From Mogibacterium sp. (GTDB taxonomy: Bacteria > Bacillota > Clostridia > Peptostreptococcales > Anaerovoracaceae), in NCBI GenBank assembly GCA_017404265.1, contig JAFRCS010000007.1, positions 1-54,551 on the forward strand: 54,551 bases of DNA, read 5' to 3'. Made by a program: the position numbers and the translations under genes. The notes beneath the pieces are model-generated. The model saw only the letters and a list, made by a program, of their open reading frames with translations. It was not told the DNA's origin and searched no databases. Shown here in pieces: positions 14,566 through 23,410 of this stretch; within the stretch, counting starts at the first letter, position 1; each line of letters starts with the position of its first letter.

Positions 14566-16077
14566 ATGAAAGGTGAAATCGCAGGCAGAAAACCTAACTA
14601 CGGGTTTTTCAGCAGACTTACTTACGGAATAGGTGAGATCTTCGGAGGCGGATGCTTCGTCATCATCAACGCGTTCTTCATCGTATTCCTGACAGACGCC
14701 ATGGGAATGCCGGCGGCGCTTGCCGGTACTATCCCGATGATAGGTAAGATATGGGATGCCATCACGGACCCTATCATGGGTAACATCACCGAGAGGACGC
14801 ATTCCAGATTCGGAGCCAAGAGGTTCTATATACTGGTCGGAAGCTTTGCTTCAGCCATCACGTTCGTACTCATCTGGCTGGACATCAATTCACCGTCCAT
14901 GACAACGAAGTACGTGTTCTACATGGTGATGTACTGCCTCTTCAACACGGGCTTTACAGTACTGAGCGTTCCGTATAACGGACTGCTCCCGGACATGATG
15001 GACGATTACAAGATGCGCGCAAAGTTCTCCAACATGCGCATGATCTTCTCGACCCTCGGAGCTATGATCTGCGGCCTGGTGCCGGGCATGATCATCAACC
15101 CGACCAATGAACCGGGACTGTACATAAAGTGCGGACTCATCTTCGGAGCGCTGTTCTTCATCGTATCGATAACAGTATTCTTCGGCACATGGGAAAAGCA
15201 GAAAGACCCTGTGAAGATGACTCTGGGAGAAAGCTTCACGCAGGCGGCCAGCGTTTTCAGGAGCCGCTCGTTCCTGCTCTTCCTGGGGCTCTACCTCTTC
15301 GGGCAGGGAGGCATGGACTTCATCTCGGGAATGGCTGTCTACTATGTAAAGCACACCCTCGATGCCTACAATGATAAAGTAAACTACTACATACCTATCC
15401 TCGCGGTCCTGATGGTGGCGCAGCTTATCGGAATGGTCATCTTCGGACCTGTGATGAGAAAGACCTCGAAGAAGATGGCGATCATGATTGCCGCTCCGAT
15501 AAGGCTTGCCGGAGTACTCGGACTGTTCGCTTTCTCACACCCGGGAGTATCGCTCGTGCCTATATTGGCACTGGCTTCCCTGATAGGGCTCGGCAACGCA
15601 GGCTCCCTCACGGGTATCTTTGCGATCATGGCCGACATGACAGACGTAGACGAACTGATAACATCGATCCGCAGACCGGGAATCGTCTCCAGCATGGCTA
15701 CTTTCATCAGAAAGATCGCCTCAGGCATATCGGCGGCTCTTATAGGATTCATGCTGTCAGCTGTACACTATGACGAGGCACTGGCCAACGCCGGTCTCGC
15801 GCAGAGCGCTGCCACACAGCACGGCATAGGCGTATGCTTCATACTCGCGCCGGCCATCCTCTCTGCGCTGCTTCTTGTTGTAGCGATCCTCTTCCCGATG
15901 ACCAGCGAAGAGTTCGACGCCGTACAGAAAGAAGTGGCACGCCGTAAGGGTGAAGATCAGAGCAAGACCAGTGACGAAGAAAAGAAGATGCTTGAAAGCG
16001 TGACGGGATTTGCCTATGACAAGCTCTGGAGCAAAAGCAATGCCGGAGTTAAAAAGGGCGAACCTGAACTCCTCTGA
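14566..16077 (+). CDS. GPH-family (MelB-type) sugar:cation symporter
   Basis: 503 residues with 12 hydrophobic segments. The N-terminus LTYGIGEIFGGGCFVIINAF and the conserved GKIWDAITDPIMGNITERTHSR (positions ~65-85, containing the Asp residues of the cation site) identify the glycoside-pentoside-hexuronide:cation symporter family. The C-terminal tail of about 50 residues is charged. It imports a sugar or glycoside with Na+ or H+. Its weak ribosome site (AGAAAGAG) lies 86 bp after the esterase stop; a terminator follows. The substrate cannot be read from sequence. Confidence 0.9.
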   Translation: MKGEIAGRKPNYGFFSRLTYGIGEIFGGGCFVIINAFFIVFLTDAMGMPAALAGTIPMIGKIWDAITDPIMGNITERTHSRFGAKRFYILVGSFASAITFVLIWLDINSPSMTTKYVFYMVMYCLFNTGFTVLSVPYNGLLPDMMDDYKMRAKFSNMRMIFSTLGAMICGLVPGMIINPTNEPGLYIKCGLIFGALFFIVSITVFFGTWEKQKDPVKMTLGESFTQAASVFRSRSFLLFLGLYLFGQGGMDFISGMAVYYVKHTLDAYNDKVNYYIPILAVLMVAQLIGMVIFGPVMRKTSKKMAIMIAAPIRLAGVLGLFAFSHPGVSLVPILALASLIGLGNAGSLTGIFAIMADMTDVDELITSIRRPGIVSSMATFIRKIASGISAALIGFMLSAVHYDEALANAGLAQSAATQHGIGVCFILAPAILSALLLVVAILFPMTSEEFDAVQKEVARRKGEDQSKTSDEEKKMLESVTGFAYDKLWSKSNAGVKKGEPELL

Positions 16078-16100
16078 TCACGAAGAACAATAACGATTAG

Positions 16101-16132
16101 AAGCGCCTCTGTATGAGGCGCTTTCTTTTTCT
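16101..16132 (+). terminator. Terminator after the sugar symporter
   Basis: AAGCGCCTC pairs with GAGGCGCTT around TGTAT, then TCTTTTTCTT. Confidence 0.88.
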
Positions 16133-16238
16133 TATAATACGTTTACAATGCTTGTCATCACCTTGTATTGACATATTCCGTCTGTTAAACTAACTCTGAA
16201 TAATAAGGTATGTGCGATAAAAACGGGGAGAATCGCAT

Positions 16239-19200
16239 ATGGAACATATGGAAGAAGAAAAGAAAACAAAAGTGGATGAAGCGACCCGCAAAAAGGCGAA
16301 CCGGTACTTCTTTACAAAGGTGCTGGTCAACTTTGTGCTGGTGATCATAGGCGCATTGTTCATCATTTTGTTTATGCGCCAGATGCAGGCACAGACAGCC
16401 ATCGCAAAGCAGGAGGAGACCAGCAAGCTTGCTCTTGAAGAGGCGGTGATGTCACTGGAAAAAAACGAGCAGGACGCGAGTGACCTGGCCCTCATATTCC
16501 ATGACAGCAATCAGGACGTGCTTGGCGACATGAACAGGCTGTTCTCAAGCGGCCTTTTCGAATCGCTGGGTGATGCTGACAATAATGAACGGTCTGCCGT
16601 GTTTGCCGACATGGTGGAGCGTTCGGGAGTACAGTATCTGTTCATGATGTCTCAGGAAGGCAAAATAGTGCTGTCACCGGAGGCGTCTTTATACGGAGTG
16701 AACCCGGCTGCCAGGGCATATATGACACAGGAGAATGTGAATGACATCCTGAAAGGGACCAAAGACAGTGAAGGGAATGTCACTCCTGTAACGGTCAAGA
16801 ACCAGTACGGCACGTACTATTTCTATTCGACGCCATACACATACAATGGCAATACATATTACCTTGTGCTCGGAACGGATGCCTCTGCGCTGGATGTACA
16901 GATGGCGTCCCTGACGGATGTCTCTGTTGTGCTGAGCCGCATTGCTGTGGGCAAAAACGGATTCGTTTTTGCGGTGAACAAAGAAGACAACACGTTCCTG
17001 TACTATAAGAACGGCGAAGAGATACTTACCGGACAAAGTGCGCTGAGCTGCGGACTCTCTGAGGATGCGCTTAAGGACGGCTATTCCGGCATAGAGACCA
17101 TAAAAGGCACCAAGTATTACTGTGTATCCAAGGATTACGGTGACCGTACCGTGATCTCCGCTGTAGTGCAGACAACAGCTCTGTACAGGAACGATACCTA
17201 TGCTCTGTTCTGGTCGATACTTGGCTTTGTATTGATAATGATGATATGCCTTGCGTACGCGGTGATAGTGAGAAACGACTTCGTGAGCCGCGAGGTAAAG
17301 ACCGAAAGACAGATACTTAACCCTAAATCGTCTAATCCGATGATCTTTGACAGATCCATCTTCAAGAAGGTATTTCCGCTCCTTATAGCGGGAGTGCTGG
17401 TGATGTATGGGATATCCTTCTATACACAGACGCTGCTGGAGATCACCGAAGGAATAGAGAAATCCGACGTCGCTTTGGATGAGATATCCGGAAGATATCA
17501 GGAAAGTCTCGCTAACCGCGAACTCATAGAGGATTACTACAACAACAGGTTCCTCGCCAAAGCCAGGCTCATAGCCTTCCTCATAGAGGAAGACCCATCG
17601 CTTCTAAACGCAAACAGTGAGTTTTATCACAATTATTACGACGCGGACGGAGACAAGAAATTCGTGACAGATGATGAAGGCAATCGCCTCAAATCCATCT
17701 CCGAGTCGCCAAAGCTGCAGGAGCTCTGTGACGCAAATGATATAGATTCGATCTATATATTTGACGAAAGCGGACACACGATAGGCACAAGTACTCCTAA
17801 CTGGTTCTTTACGGTAAGTCATAACGAAGAAGACCAGTCGTATCCGTTCCTTCAGATACTGGACGGCAAGACCGACAGCTATGTGCAGGAAGCCATGACC
17901 AACGATCTTGGCGAGGCAACGCAGTTCATCGGAGTCGCCTTTAAGTACTACACCAGAAAAGACGCGAACGGCAATACGGAGTACGTGTCGAGTTTTGAAT
18001 ATGATAAAAATAAGGCAGGGATCACTGCTCACAGGGCCATGGTACAGATCGGCCTTGACTCCGACACTTCGGCCAAGCTGCTTGAGTCCACGGATGTAGC
18101 CAATATTCTCTCTACAAATATGCTGTCCGACGGATTTATAGTCATGTTCGACTCCAGCGAAGATCATCTCTGCACCTATTCGCCTGTGGATGTGAGCATA
18201 GGCCAGTCGGCAAAAGAACTGGGCGTATCGCCTAAAGCATTCACCGGAGACGATTACTATGGCTTTGCCAAAATTAACGGTGTCAAATACTTCTCATGCT
18301 TCAAGTATGCCGACAGCTTTTTCGTAGGTACGGCGATTCCGACATCAAACATGTACAGAGCCCGCGGTATCATATCACTGATCACGGCGCTGGTATGCTT
18401 CCTTCTGATACTGATCCTTACCGGAACGGTGACGCTCACAAACGAGGAAGAAGAGCGGCTTTATGAAGTAATGAGTGAGGACAGGGAGAAGAGGGGCATC
18501 AACTCCGCGATATTCAATATAGTCCTGCCGTCCGGAAAAAGCGCTTCTACGGTCAAGGCGGCAGCCAGATGGGACAACCGCAGGATCACATGGGCAGAAA
18601 AGAATCCTGAGCAAAAGCTCGGAACGATACTGGGTGTCATCGGCACATTGCTGATGGTATATGTCATCATAGTAGCTGCCGGAGCAGACAGGATATTTGA
18701 GGAGAACTCCATAGTGCGCTATATACTCAGCGACACATGGGACAGAGGTTCCAATATATTCGCCTGGACCATGTGCGTATTGGTGCTGCTGACGATAGCT
18801 CTTGGGGTAGAACTCTTCCGGATCCCGGTAAGGATATCGACAGCCCTGCTCGGAGCGAGGGGAGAGACCATAGGACATCTGATGATCTCCGTTGTGAAAT
18901 ACGGAGGCGCTCTGGTAGCTGTATTCTACTGTCTGTATCTGCTGGGCATAGATTCTACAAGACTGCTTGCCAGTGCCGGAATATTGTCGCTGATCGTTGG
19001 TCTTGGAGCTCAGAGCCTGATAAAAGACATCATAGCGGGTATCTTCATAGTGTTTGAAGGAGAATTCCGTGTGGGCGATATCGTAACCATAGGGGATTAC
19101 CGTGGAACCGTAATGGATATCGGTCTGCGTACCACAAAGATCCTCGGGGTCGACGGAAACATAAAGATCTATAACAACAGTGATATAACCGGCGTCCTGA

Positions 19201-19592
19201 ACATGACTCAGGAAGCGTCGTGGGCAATGACCTATATCGACATAGAGTATGGACAGGATCTCAACTATGTTGAAGAGGTACTCAACAGAGAGCTGCCTAA
19301 GCTTCGCAGCGCCAATAAGCTCATAACCGGCGGTCCGACTTACCTCGGTGTACAGAGTCTCAAGGACAGCGGGGTAGAGCTGCTTATCGCCTGCAACTGT
19401 AATGAGCAGGATATCCTTGGCGTAAGGCGTTACCTCAACAAGGGGGTCCTTCAGATATTCTATGACAACGGCATCAACGTTCCGTTCCCTAACATCACGA
19501 TATCCACACTCGATAAAGAAGAGAATCAGAGCTTCGAAGAAATGCTTGCGGAAAAGAAAAAGAAAGATAAGAAAGACAATATACTGGGGTAA
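16239..19592 (+). CDS. Large sensor-MscS mechanosensitive channel fusion
   Basis: 1117 residues, far longer than MscS (about 290), GGGGAG before ATG. Architecture in order: TM near 25-48; an extracellular sensor of about 280 residues with Cache-like features (YLFMMSQEGKIVLSP, later GKNGFVFAVN); TM near 327-350; a cytoplasmic linker; TM near 378-398; a second extracellular sensor of about 300 residues (IYIFDESGHTIGTS, ADSFFVGTAIPTSNMYRARG); TM near 710-732; then TMs near 790, 835 and 885; and the MscS pore helix and beta domain (LASAGILSLIVGLGAQSLIKD, FEGEFRVGDIVTIGDYRGTV). The MscS part is intact. It probably couples a periplasmic-side ligand or osmotic cue to channel gating. Four bp downstream lies an orphan substrate-binding lipoprotein. 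Confidence 0.85.
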   Translation: MEHMEEEKKTKVDEATRKKANRYFFTKVLVNFVLVIIGALFIILFMRQMQAQTAIAKQEETSKLALEEAVMSLEKNEQDASDLALIFHDSNQDVLGDMNRLFSSGLFESLGDADNNERSAVFADMVERSGVQYLFMMSQEGKIVLSPEASLYGVNPAARAYMTQENVNDILKGTKDSEGNVTPVTVKNQYGTYYFYSTPYTYNGNTYYLVLGTDASALDVQMASLTDVSVVLSRIAVGKNGFVFAVNKEDNTFLYYKNGEEILTGQSALSCGLSEDALKDGYSGIETIKGTKYYCVSKDYGDRTVISAVVQTTALYRNDTYALFWSILGFVLIMMICLAYAVIVRNDFVSREVKTERQILNPKSSNPMIFDRSIFKKVFPLLIAGVLVMYGISFYTQTLLEITEGIEKSDVALDEISGRYQESLANRELIEDYYNNRFLAKARLIAFLIEEDPSLLNANSEFYHNYYDADGDKKFVTDDEGNRLKSISESPKLQELCDANDIDSIYIFDESGHTIGTSTPNWFFTVSHNEEDQSYPFLQILDGKTDSYVQEAMTNDLGEATQFIGVAFKYYTRKDANGNTEYVSSFEYDKNKAGITAHRAMVQIGLDSDTSAKLLESTDVANILSTNMLSDGFIVMFDSSEDHLCTYSPVDVSIGQSAKELGVSPKAFTGDDYYGFAKINGVKYFSCFKYADSFFVGTAIPTSNMYRARGIISLITALVCFLLILILTGTVTLTNEEEERLYEVMSEDREKRGINSAIFNIVLPSGKSASTVKAAARWDNRRITWAEKNPEQKLGTILGVIGTLLMVYVIIVAAGADRIFEENSIVRYILSDTWDRGSNIFAWTMCVLVLLTIALGVELFRIPVRISTALLGARGETIGHLMISVVKYGGALVAVFYCLYLLGIDSTRLLASAGILSLIVGLGAQSLIKDIIAGIFIVFEGEFRVGDIVTIGDYRGTVMDIGLRTTKILGVDGNIKIYNNSDITGVLNMTQEASWAMTYIDIEYGQDLNYVEEVLNRELPKLRSANKLITGGPTYLGVQSLKDSGVELLIACNCNEQDILGVRRYLNKGVLQIFYDNGINVPFPNITISTLDKEENQSFEEMLAEKKKKDKKDNILG

Positions 19593-19596
19593 TGTC

Positions 19597-20706
19597 ATGA
19601 AGTACCATAGCGAAAATGAAAAAAGAAAAAAGTCTCTGATCAGGTCGCTGGCCCTTGTGATGACCTTTGCTCTTGTGATGCTCACGTCGGCATGCGGAAG
19701 CTCCTCAGGCGACGTTCCGGCAGGGACTGATGATCAGGAACAGGCCTCGGCCGTAAAGCTGGCATTCTATCCTCAGGGGCACGTCCTTAACGTTATAGCG
19801 GAAGATCAGGGCTACCTCGAAGATGAAGGGATAAAAGTGCAGTATGTAAAAGTCGATACTGACGCAGAAGTGTTTGACAGCATAGAGAAAGGCACGATCG
19901 ATATCGCTTCGAATTCGGGAACGAACCTTCCGCTGGAGCGGATCGCGTCAGGACAGAAACTCACCATATTCGGAGGCTATCTGCTGACCGGATGCATGCC
20001 TATCTTTGCCAAGGAAGATACCGAATGGAAGGGCATACAAAGCCTTATCGGAAAAAAAGTGGCTTTTGAGCCTAACCTTTATTGCATTACCGGACCCCTG
20101 CTCGATGAGGGCTTTGATCCAATCACGCAGATCGACTGGTATGAAGCGGCCAGCCAGGAAGAACGTATAAAGGCGGTAAAAGAAGGCAAGGTTGATTATG
20201 CTCTCGTCGGGACAAACCTTAACTATGCGGTCAATACCGATCCGGAGCTGAAAGTCTGTACGTACGCCAGCGACGTGCTGCCGGAGTATTCGTGCTGCCG
20301 CGTGGTCGCAAGCACAGAATGGGTCGAACAGAACCCGGATACAGCTAAGGCTCTCCTGAGAGCATGGATCAGGGCGCTGTCATATTATGACAGTCACCAT
20401 GATGAGGCAGTCGAGCTGCTGGTCAGGGAAACCGGTCAGACAGAAGAATATATCAGGGCGTATCTGGATAATCCGCACTGCAACATAAACGTAGACCCTA
20501 TGAAGAGCGCAGTTGACAGAGCCTGGAACTACATGGATAGACTGGGACTGCTGAGCGCATCGGCATCGAAGATCGATATCGATGAACACATCAACACAAC
20601 TCTTTATAAAGAGGCGCTCGACGAGTGTCAGGAAAAGTACGGCAGCGAAAACTCCAAGTTCTACGAGAGGATGCAGGGGCAGTATGCCAGAAACAATATG
20701 AATTGA
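19597..20706 (+). CDS. SsuA/THI5-like substrate-binding lipoprotein (orphan)
   Basis: 369 residues. The chosen ATG lies 4 bp after the MscS stop. The signal sequence is a basic stretch (KRKKSLIRS), a hydrophobic core (LALVMTFALVMLT) and the lipobox TSAC, so the mature protein is a lipoprotein on Cys33 or nearby. The mature part is an NMT1/THI5-like type 2 periplasmic-binding fold (KLAFYPQGHVLNVIAEDQGY, IEKGTIDIASNSGTNLP), a class that binds nitrate, taurine, aliphatic sulfonates or pyrimidine precursors. No ABC permease or ATPase gene is adjacent. Coupling to the sensor-MscS gene suggests that it may present a ligand to that protein; this is inference. Confidence 0.87.
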   Translation: MKYHSENEKRKKSLIRSLALVMTFALVMLTSACGSSSGDVPAGTDDQEQASAVKLAFYPQGHVLNVIAEDQGYLEDEGIKVQYVKVDTDAEVFDSIEKGTIDIASNSGTNLPLERIASGQKLTIFGGYLLTGCMPIFAKEDTEWKGIQSLIGKKVAFEPNLYCITGPLLDEGFDPITQIDWYEAASQEERIKAVKEGKVDYALVGTNLNYAVNTDPELKVCTYASDVLPEYSCCRVVASTEWVEQNPDTAKALLRAWIRALSYYDSHHDEAVELLVRETGQTEEYIRAYLDNPHCNINVDPMKSAVDRAWNYMDRLGLLSASASKIDIDEHINTTLYKEALDECQEKYGSENSKFYERMQGQYARNNMN

Positions 20707-20726
20707 TAAGCATAAACACGCAAAGC

Positions 20727-20758
20727 AAAACTCCGGGGAGCGGTCCCCGGAGTTTTTT
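20727..20758 (+). terminator. Terminator after the binding-protein gene
   Basis: CTCCGGGGA pairs with TCCCCGGAG around GCGG, followed by TTTTTT. It lies between convergent genes. Confidence 0.9.
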
Positions 20759-20770
20759 ACTGACATCTGT

Positions 20771-22042
20771 CTAGTGGTACAGTATGTCCATGTCTACATC
20801 GCCGCTTATGCCGTCGATGTTGCCCGTGCTGCTTGCCTGCCACATCATGTAAGGGCCATTATAGTCAGTCTTGTCTGTGTAGTGGGCGAGCCATACAGGT
20901 CTTGTGTCAGTGTCATCCCAGACCTTCTCGAGGCGCAGCTTGCTGCCATAGAGCATGCAGTCATAGCCGCTTTTTGAGAGCTCGTCCGCAAAGACGTCAT
21001 AGAGCCTGTTGAGATCGGCAAAGCTCATGTTGTAAGTCTGGAAGCATCCGAAGTCTTCCCAGTCGAAGGCAACAGGGAAGTCGAGCTTCTCGCCGCCCAG
21101 CTTATCGACTATCCATGCTGCCGACGCACGGACGTTATCGTCGTTGTTGTCATAGCTGTACAGATAGATGCCGACCTTCAGTCCGGCCTCTTTGGCTTTC
21201 TTGAAATTGTTGTCAAACCAGTTGTCAAGTGTGACCTTGCCTTCTTCCGACCAGCCTATCCTGATGATCACGAATTCACAGCCGGCTTTTTTCACCGCCT
21301 CATAATCCACGTCATCCTGCCATGCGGACACGTCTATGCCGAATGATCTGCCGTCGCTTTGGTACATTTTTACGAAGTCTTCGAACTTAGTACGCGGCGA
21401 GTCATCCTCGTAGGAAGGCAGAGTGTCGGCGACCTCAAGAGTGAAGTCCCAGTCAGTCGAGTTGCCGGAAGCATCCGTGACCGTGACATGGAGAGGGTAT
21501 TCGCCGCTCTTGCTCATGTCCACTTCGCCGTCATACTTGACCTCCGGCGCCGGATCGGCGTTGTCGCCGTAGGCGATGACGTTCTTGATATCGAACTTTG
21601 TGCCGCGCTCGACTACCGCGCCATCACCGCTCCACAGCTGGAGAGGCGGCTCGCTGTCGATGACTGTATAGCTCATGCTGTATTCCTTAGCCGGCGTGAA
21701 CAGACCGTTCAGTATTGGCTTGGAAACGGTATAGGTTATCGTCTTCGCGCCGAGGCTGTCCGTGCTGAGAGATGCCTCCGCCGGAGCAACATCGCCTGTC
21801 GATTCCTTTACGTAGTCCATGGACGAATAATACTTGCCGAATTCCACCGAAGGATTTTCCTTGGCGAACTTGAGGTCGAGCGAATCCTTCGTGCTTTTAT
21901 ACATGTAGGCAGTGCCGCCGCCGGTCGCTGCCGCCAGTACTATTATCAGGATCAGCAGTATCTTAAGCGGACTGCGTTTTTTCTTAGGCTTTGGCTCTTC
22001 CGCCTTTTGATGCGTCTTTACATCGTGTTTTCCTTCGCTCAT
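20771..22042 (-). CDS. Membrane-anchored GH25 lysozyme with Ig-like domain
   Basis: 423 residues. A charged N-terminus is followed by one TM helix (~27-47, LKILLILIIVLAAATGGGTA). An extracellular region with a DUF5011/Ig-like fold (SEPPLQLWSGDGAVVERG, YPLHVTVTDASGN) covers roughly 80-205. The C-terminal ~195 residues are a GH25 muramidase: SFGIDVSAWQDDVDYEAVKK, VGIYLYSY and the catalytic FDWEDF. It cleaves the MurNAc-GlcNAc bond of peptidoglycan outside the cell. AAAGGAG precedes its ATG, and its start overlaps the stop of the small RHH gene (ATGA), so it is translationally coupled as the third gene of the SPFH-RHH-GH25 operon. Confidence 0.92.
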   Translation of the reverse strand: MSEGKHDVKTHQKAEEPKPKKKRSPLKILLILIIVLAAATGGGTAYMYKSTKDSLDLKFAKENPSVEFGKYYSSMDYVKESTGDVAPAEASLSTDSLGAKTITYTVSKPILNGLFTPAKEYSMSYTVIDSEPPLQLWSGDGAVVERGTKFDIKNVIAYGDNADPAPEVKYDGEVDMSKSGEYPLHVTVTDASGNSTDWDFTLEVADTLPSYEDDSPRTKFEDFVKMYQSDGRSFGIDVSAWQDDVDYEAVKKAGCEFVIIRIGWSEEGKVTLDNWFDNNFKKAKEAGLKVGIYLYSYDNNDDNVRASAAWIVDKLGGEKLDFPVAFDWEDFGCFQTYNMSFADLNRLYDVFADELSKSGYDCMLYGSKLRLEKVWDDTDTRPVWLAHYTDKTDYNGPYMMWQASSTGNIDGISGDVDMDILYH

Positions 22043-22209
22043 TTTCTATGCTCCTTTACGCTCTGTGTGAGAAGATATTCTATCTGACCGTTGATCGACC
22101 TGAAATCGTCCTCGGCCCATCTTGCGATCTCTGTCCACAGTGACTCGGGAAGGCGAAGGATTATCTGCTTGCGCGCATCCTTGTCTTTTTTTCCGGGCTT
22201 GTCAGGCAT
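22039..22209 (-). CDS. Arc-like ribbon-helix-helix DNA-binding protein
   Basis: A 56-residue protein on the minus strand with GGGGGAAATC before ATG. A basic N-terminus (DKPGKKDKDARK) precedes a classic RHH signature: beta strand QIILRLP, helix SLWTEIARWAEDD, turn, and helix SINGQIEYLLTQSVK. It is sized and shaped like Arc/MetJ-type repressors. It lies between the SPFH gene (18 bp upstream) and the GH25 gene, with which it shares an ATGA overlap. A palindromic sequence covers the operon promoter at 23333-23365, so autoregulation is a natural hypothesis. Confidence 0.85.
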   Translation of the reverse strand: MPDKPGKKDKDARKQIILRLPESLWTEIARWAEDDFRSINGQIEYLLTQSVKEHRK

Positions 22210-22227
22210 GATTTCCCCCTGTGATCA

Positions 22228-23310
22228 CTAGTAGATCGATCCGCTGTTTACTATTGGCTGCGCGTCCTTGTTGCCGCAGAGCACTACGAGCAGGTTGGAC
22301 ACCATCTGAGCCTTGCGCTCCTGGTCGAGTTCGACTATGTCCTCATCGCTCAGCTTGTCGATGGCCATCTTGACCATGCTTACCGCTCCGTCAACGATCT
22401 TTGCGCGTGCAGCGATTATTGCAGAAGCCTGCTGTCTCTGCAGCATGGCTGCCGCTATCTCTTCCGCGTACGCGATGTGCGTGATGCGGACTTCTTCGAT
22501 CACGAGTCCTGCGAACGCGACTTTCTCCTGCAGCTCGACTTTCATCTTGTCCGCTATCTCCAGCGAGCTTCCGCGCAGGGTCTGCTCGGTCTTCTCCGTA
22601 GTCTCTTCTCCGAGCCCGTCGTCAAAGACGTCGTAAGGGTAGAGTCTTGCCATGTTACGGATGGTAGAGTCAGTCTGGATGGAAAGGAACTCGGTGTAGT
22701 TCTCTACGTTGAAGACGGCCTTGGTCGGATCCTCAACATGCCACAGAACGATCGCTCCGATGATTATAGGGTTTCCGAGAGCGTCGTTTACCTTCTGGGT
22801 GCCGTTGTCGAGAGTCGCGCGCTTCAGAGACACGGTCTTCTTGATCCTGGTGTTTCCGGTCCTGCTGGCTTTTGTCTTTGAGCCTGTCTGCGAAGCCTCA
22901 GCGAGTTCTGTCAGACTTTGCGAATCGTATGCCGGATTGTTGTATCTCGCGAACGGGTTCACAAAGAAGAATCCCGGCTTCATGATGGTGCCGTAGTACT
23001 TTCCGAAGAGGGTGAGCACCAGGGCCTCGTTAGGCCTTACGCTGCGGAGTCCTCCGAACAGGAAAGGCAGCACTATGCAGAGCAGCAGGGCGAGAAGGAT
23101 GCGTATGCCGCCTCCGTGCCATGCCGTCGCGCCGCTTACAAAGAGCACCGGTACCATGAAGCACAGGAAGATCAGGATGATCAGCGCCAGCAGTCCGCTT
23201 GGCGGATCAATAACTTTCTGCTCGACCGGAACGGCTCTGCCGGTGATAACTTCTTCCGTGACTTCAGGCACGGTCTCGAATTCAACGTTCTTGTTGTCAT
23301 TATCTGCCAT
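22228..23310 (-). CDS. SPFH / band-7 (flotillin-stomatin-like) membrane protein
   Basis: 360 residues with AGAAGGAGGAC before ATG. Two hydrophobic segments at ~39-90 (LLALIILIFLCFMVPVLFV and IRILLALLLCIVLPFLFGG) are followed by the SPFH domain: SVRPNEALVLTLFGKYYGT, then GNPIIIGAIVLWHVEDPTKA, FLSIQTDSTIRNMARLYPYD and EEVRITHIAYAEEIAAAMLQ. SPFH proteins scaffold membrane microdomains and can regulate proteases. It is first in an operon with an RHH regulator and a GH25 lysozyme. The promoter on this strand is TTGACA-17 bp-TATATA. Confidence 0.93.
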   Translation of the reverse strand: MADNDNKNVEFETVPEVTEEVITGRAVPVEQKVIDPPSGLLALIILIFLCFMVPVLFVSGATAWHGGGIRILLALLLCIVLPFLFGGLRSVRPNEALVLTLFGKYYGTIMKPGFFFVNPFARYNNPAYDSQSLTELAEASQTGSKTKASRTGNTRIKKTVSLKRATLDNGTQKVNDALGNPIIIGAIVLWHVEDPTKAVFNVENYTEFLSIQTDSTIRNMARLYPYDVFDDGLGEETTEKTEQTLRGSSLEIADKMKVELQEKVAFAGLVIEEVRITHIAYAEEIAAAMLQRQQASAIIAARAKIVDGAVSMVKMAIDKLSDEDIVELDQERKAQMVSNLLVVLCGNKDAQPIVNSGSIY

Positions 23311-23332
23311 ATATTTGTCCTCCTTCTGGAAA

Positions 23333-23382
23333 TGATATCATTTTGATATCATATATATATCAAAATGAATGTCCTTTGTCAA
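23333..23382 (-). promoter_or_regulatory. SPFH-operon promoter with overlapping palindromic operator
   Basis: On the minus strand, TTGACA (23382-23377), 17 bp, TATATA (23359-23354). The -10 lies inside a perfect inverted repeat, TTTTGATAT (23341-23349) and ATATCAAAA (23357-23365). A further palindrome ATGATATCAT follows at 23333-23342. The repeated TGATATCA element is the kind of short half-site bound by ribbon-helix-helix repressors, and the operon encodes one. Confidence 0.65.
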
Positions 23383-23404
23383 TAAAGGGTCCTTATACTA
23401 TAAT
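23376..23404 (+). promoter_or_regulatory. Divergent promoter of the ArsP_2-like gene
   Basis: TTGTCA (23376-23381), 17 bp, TATAAT (23399-23404). The expected transcription start coincides with the ATG at 23411, pointing to a leaderless mRNA. Confidence 0.6.
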
Positions 23405-23410
23405 GTGTGC

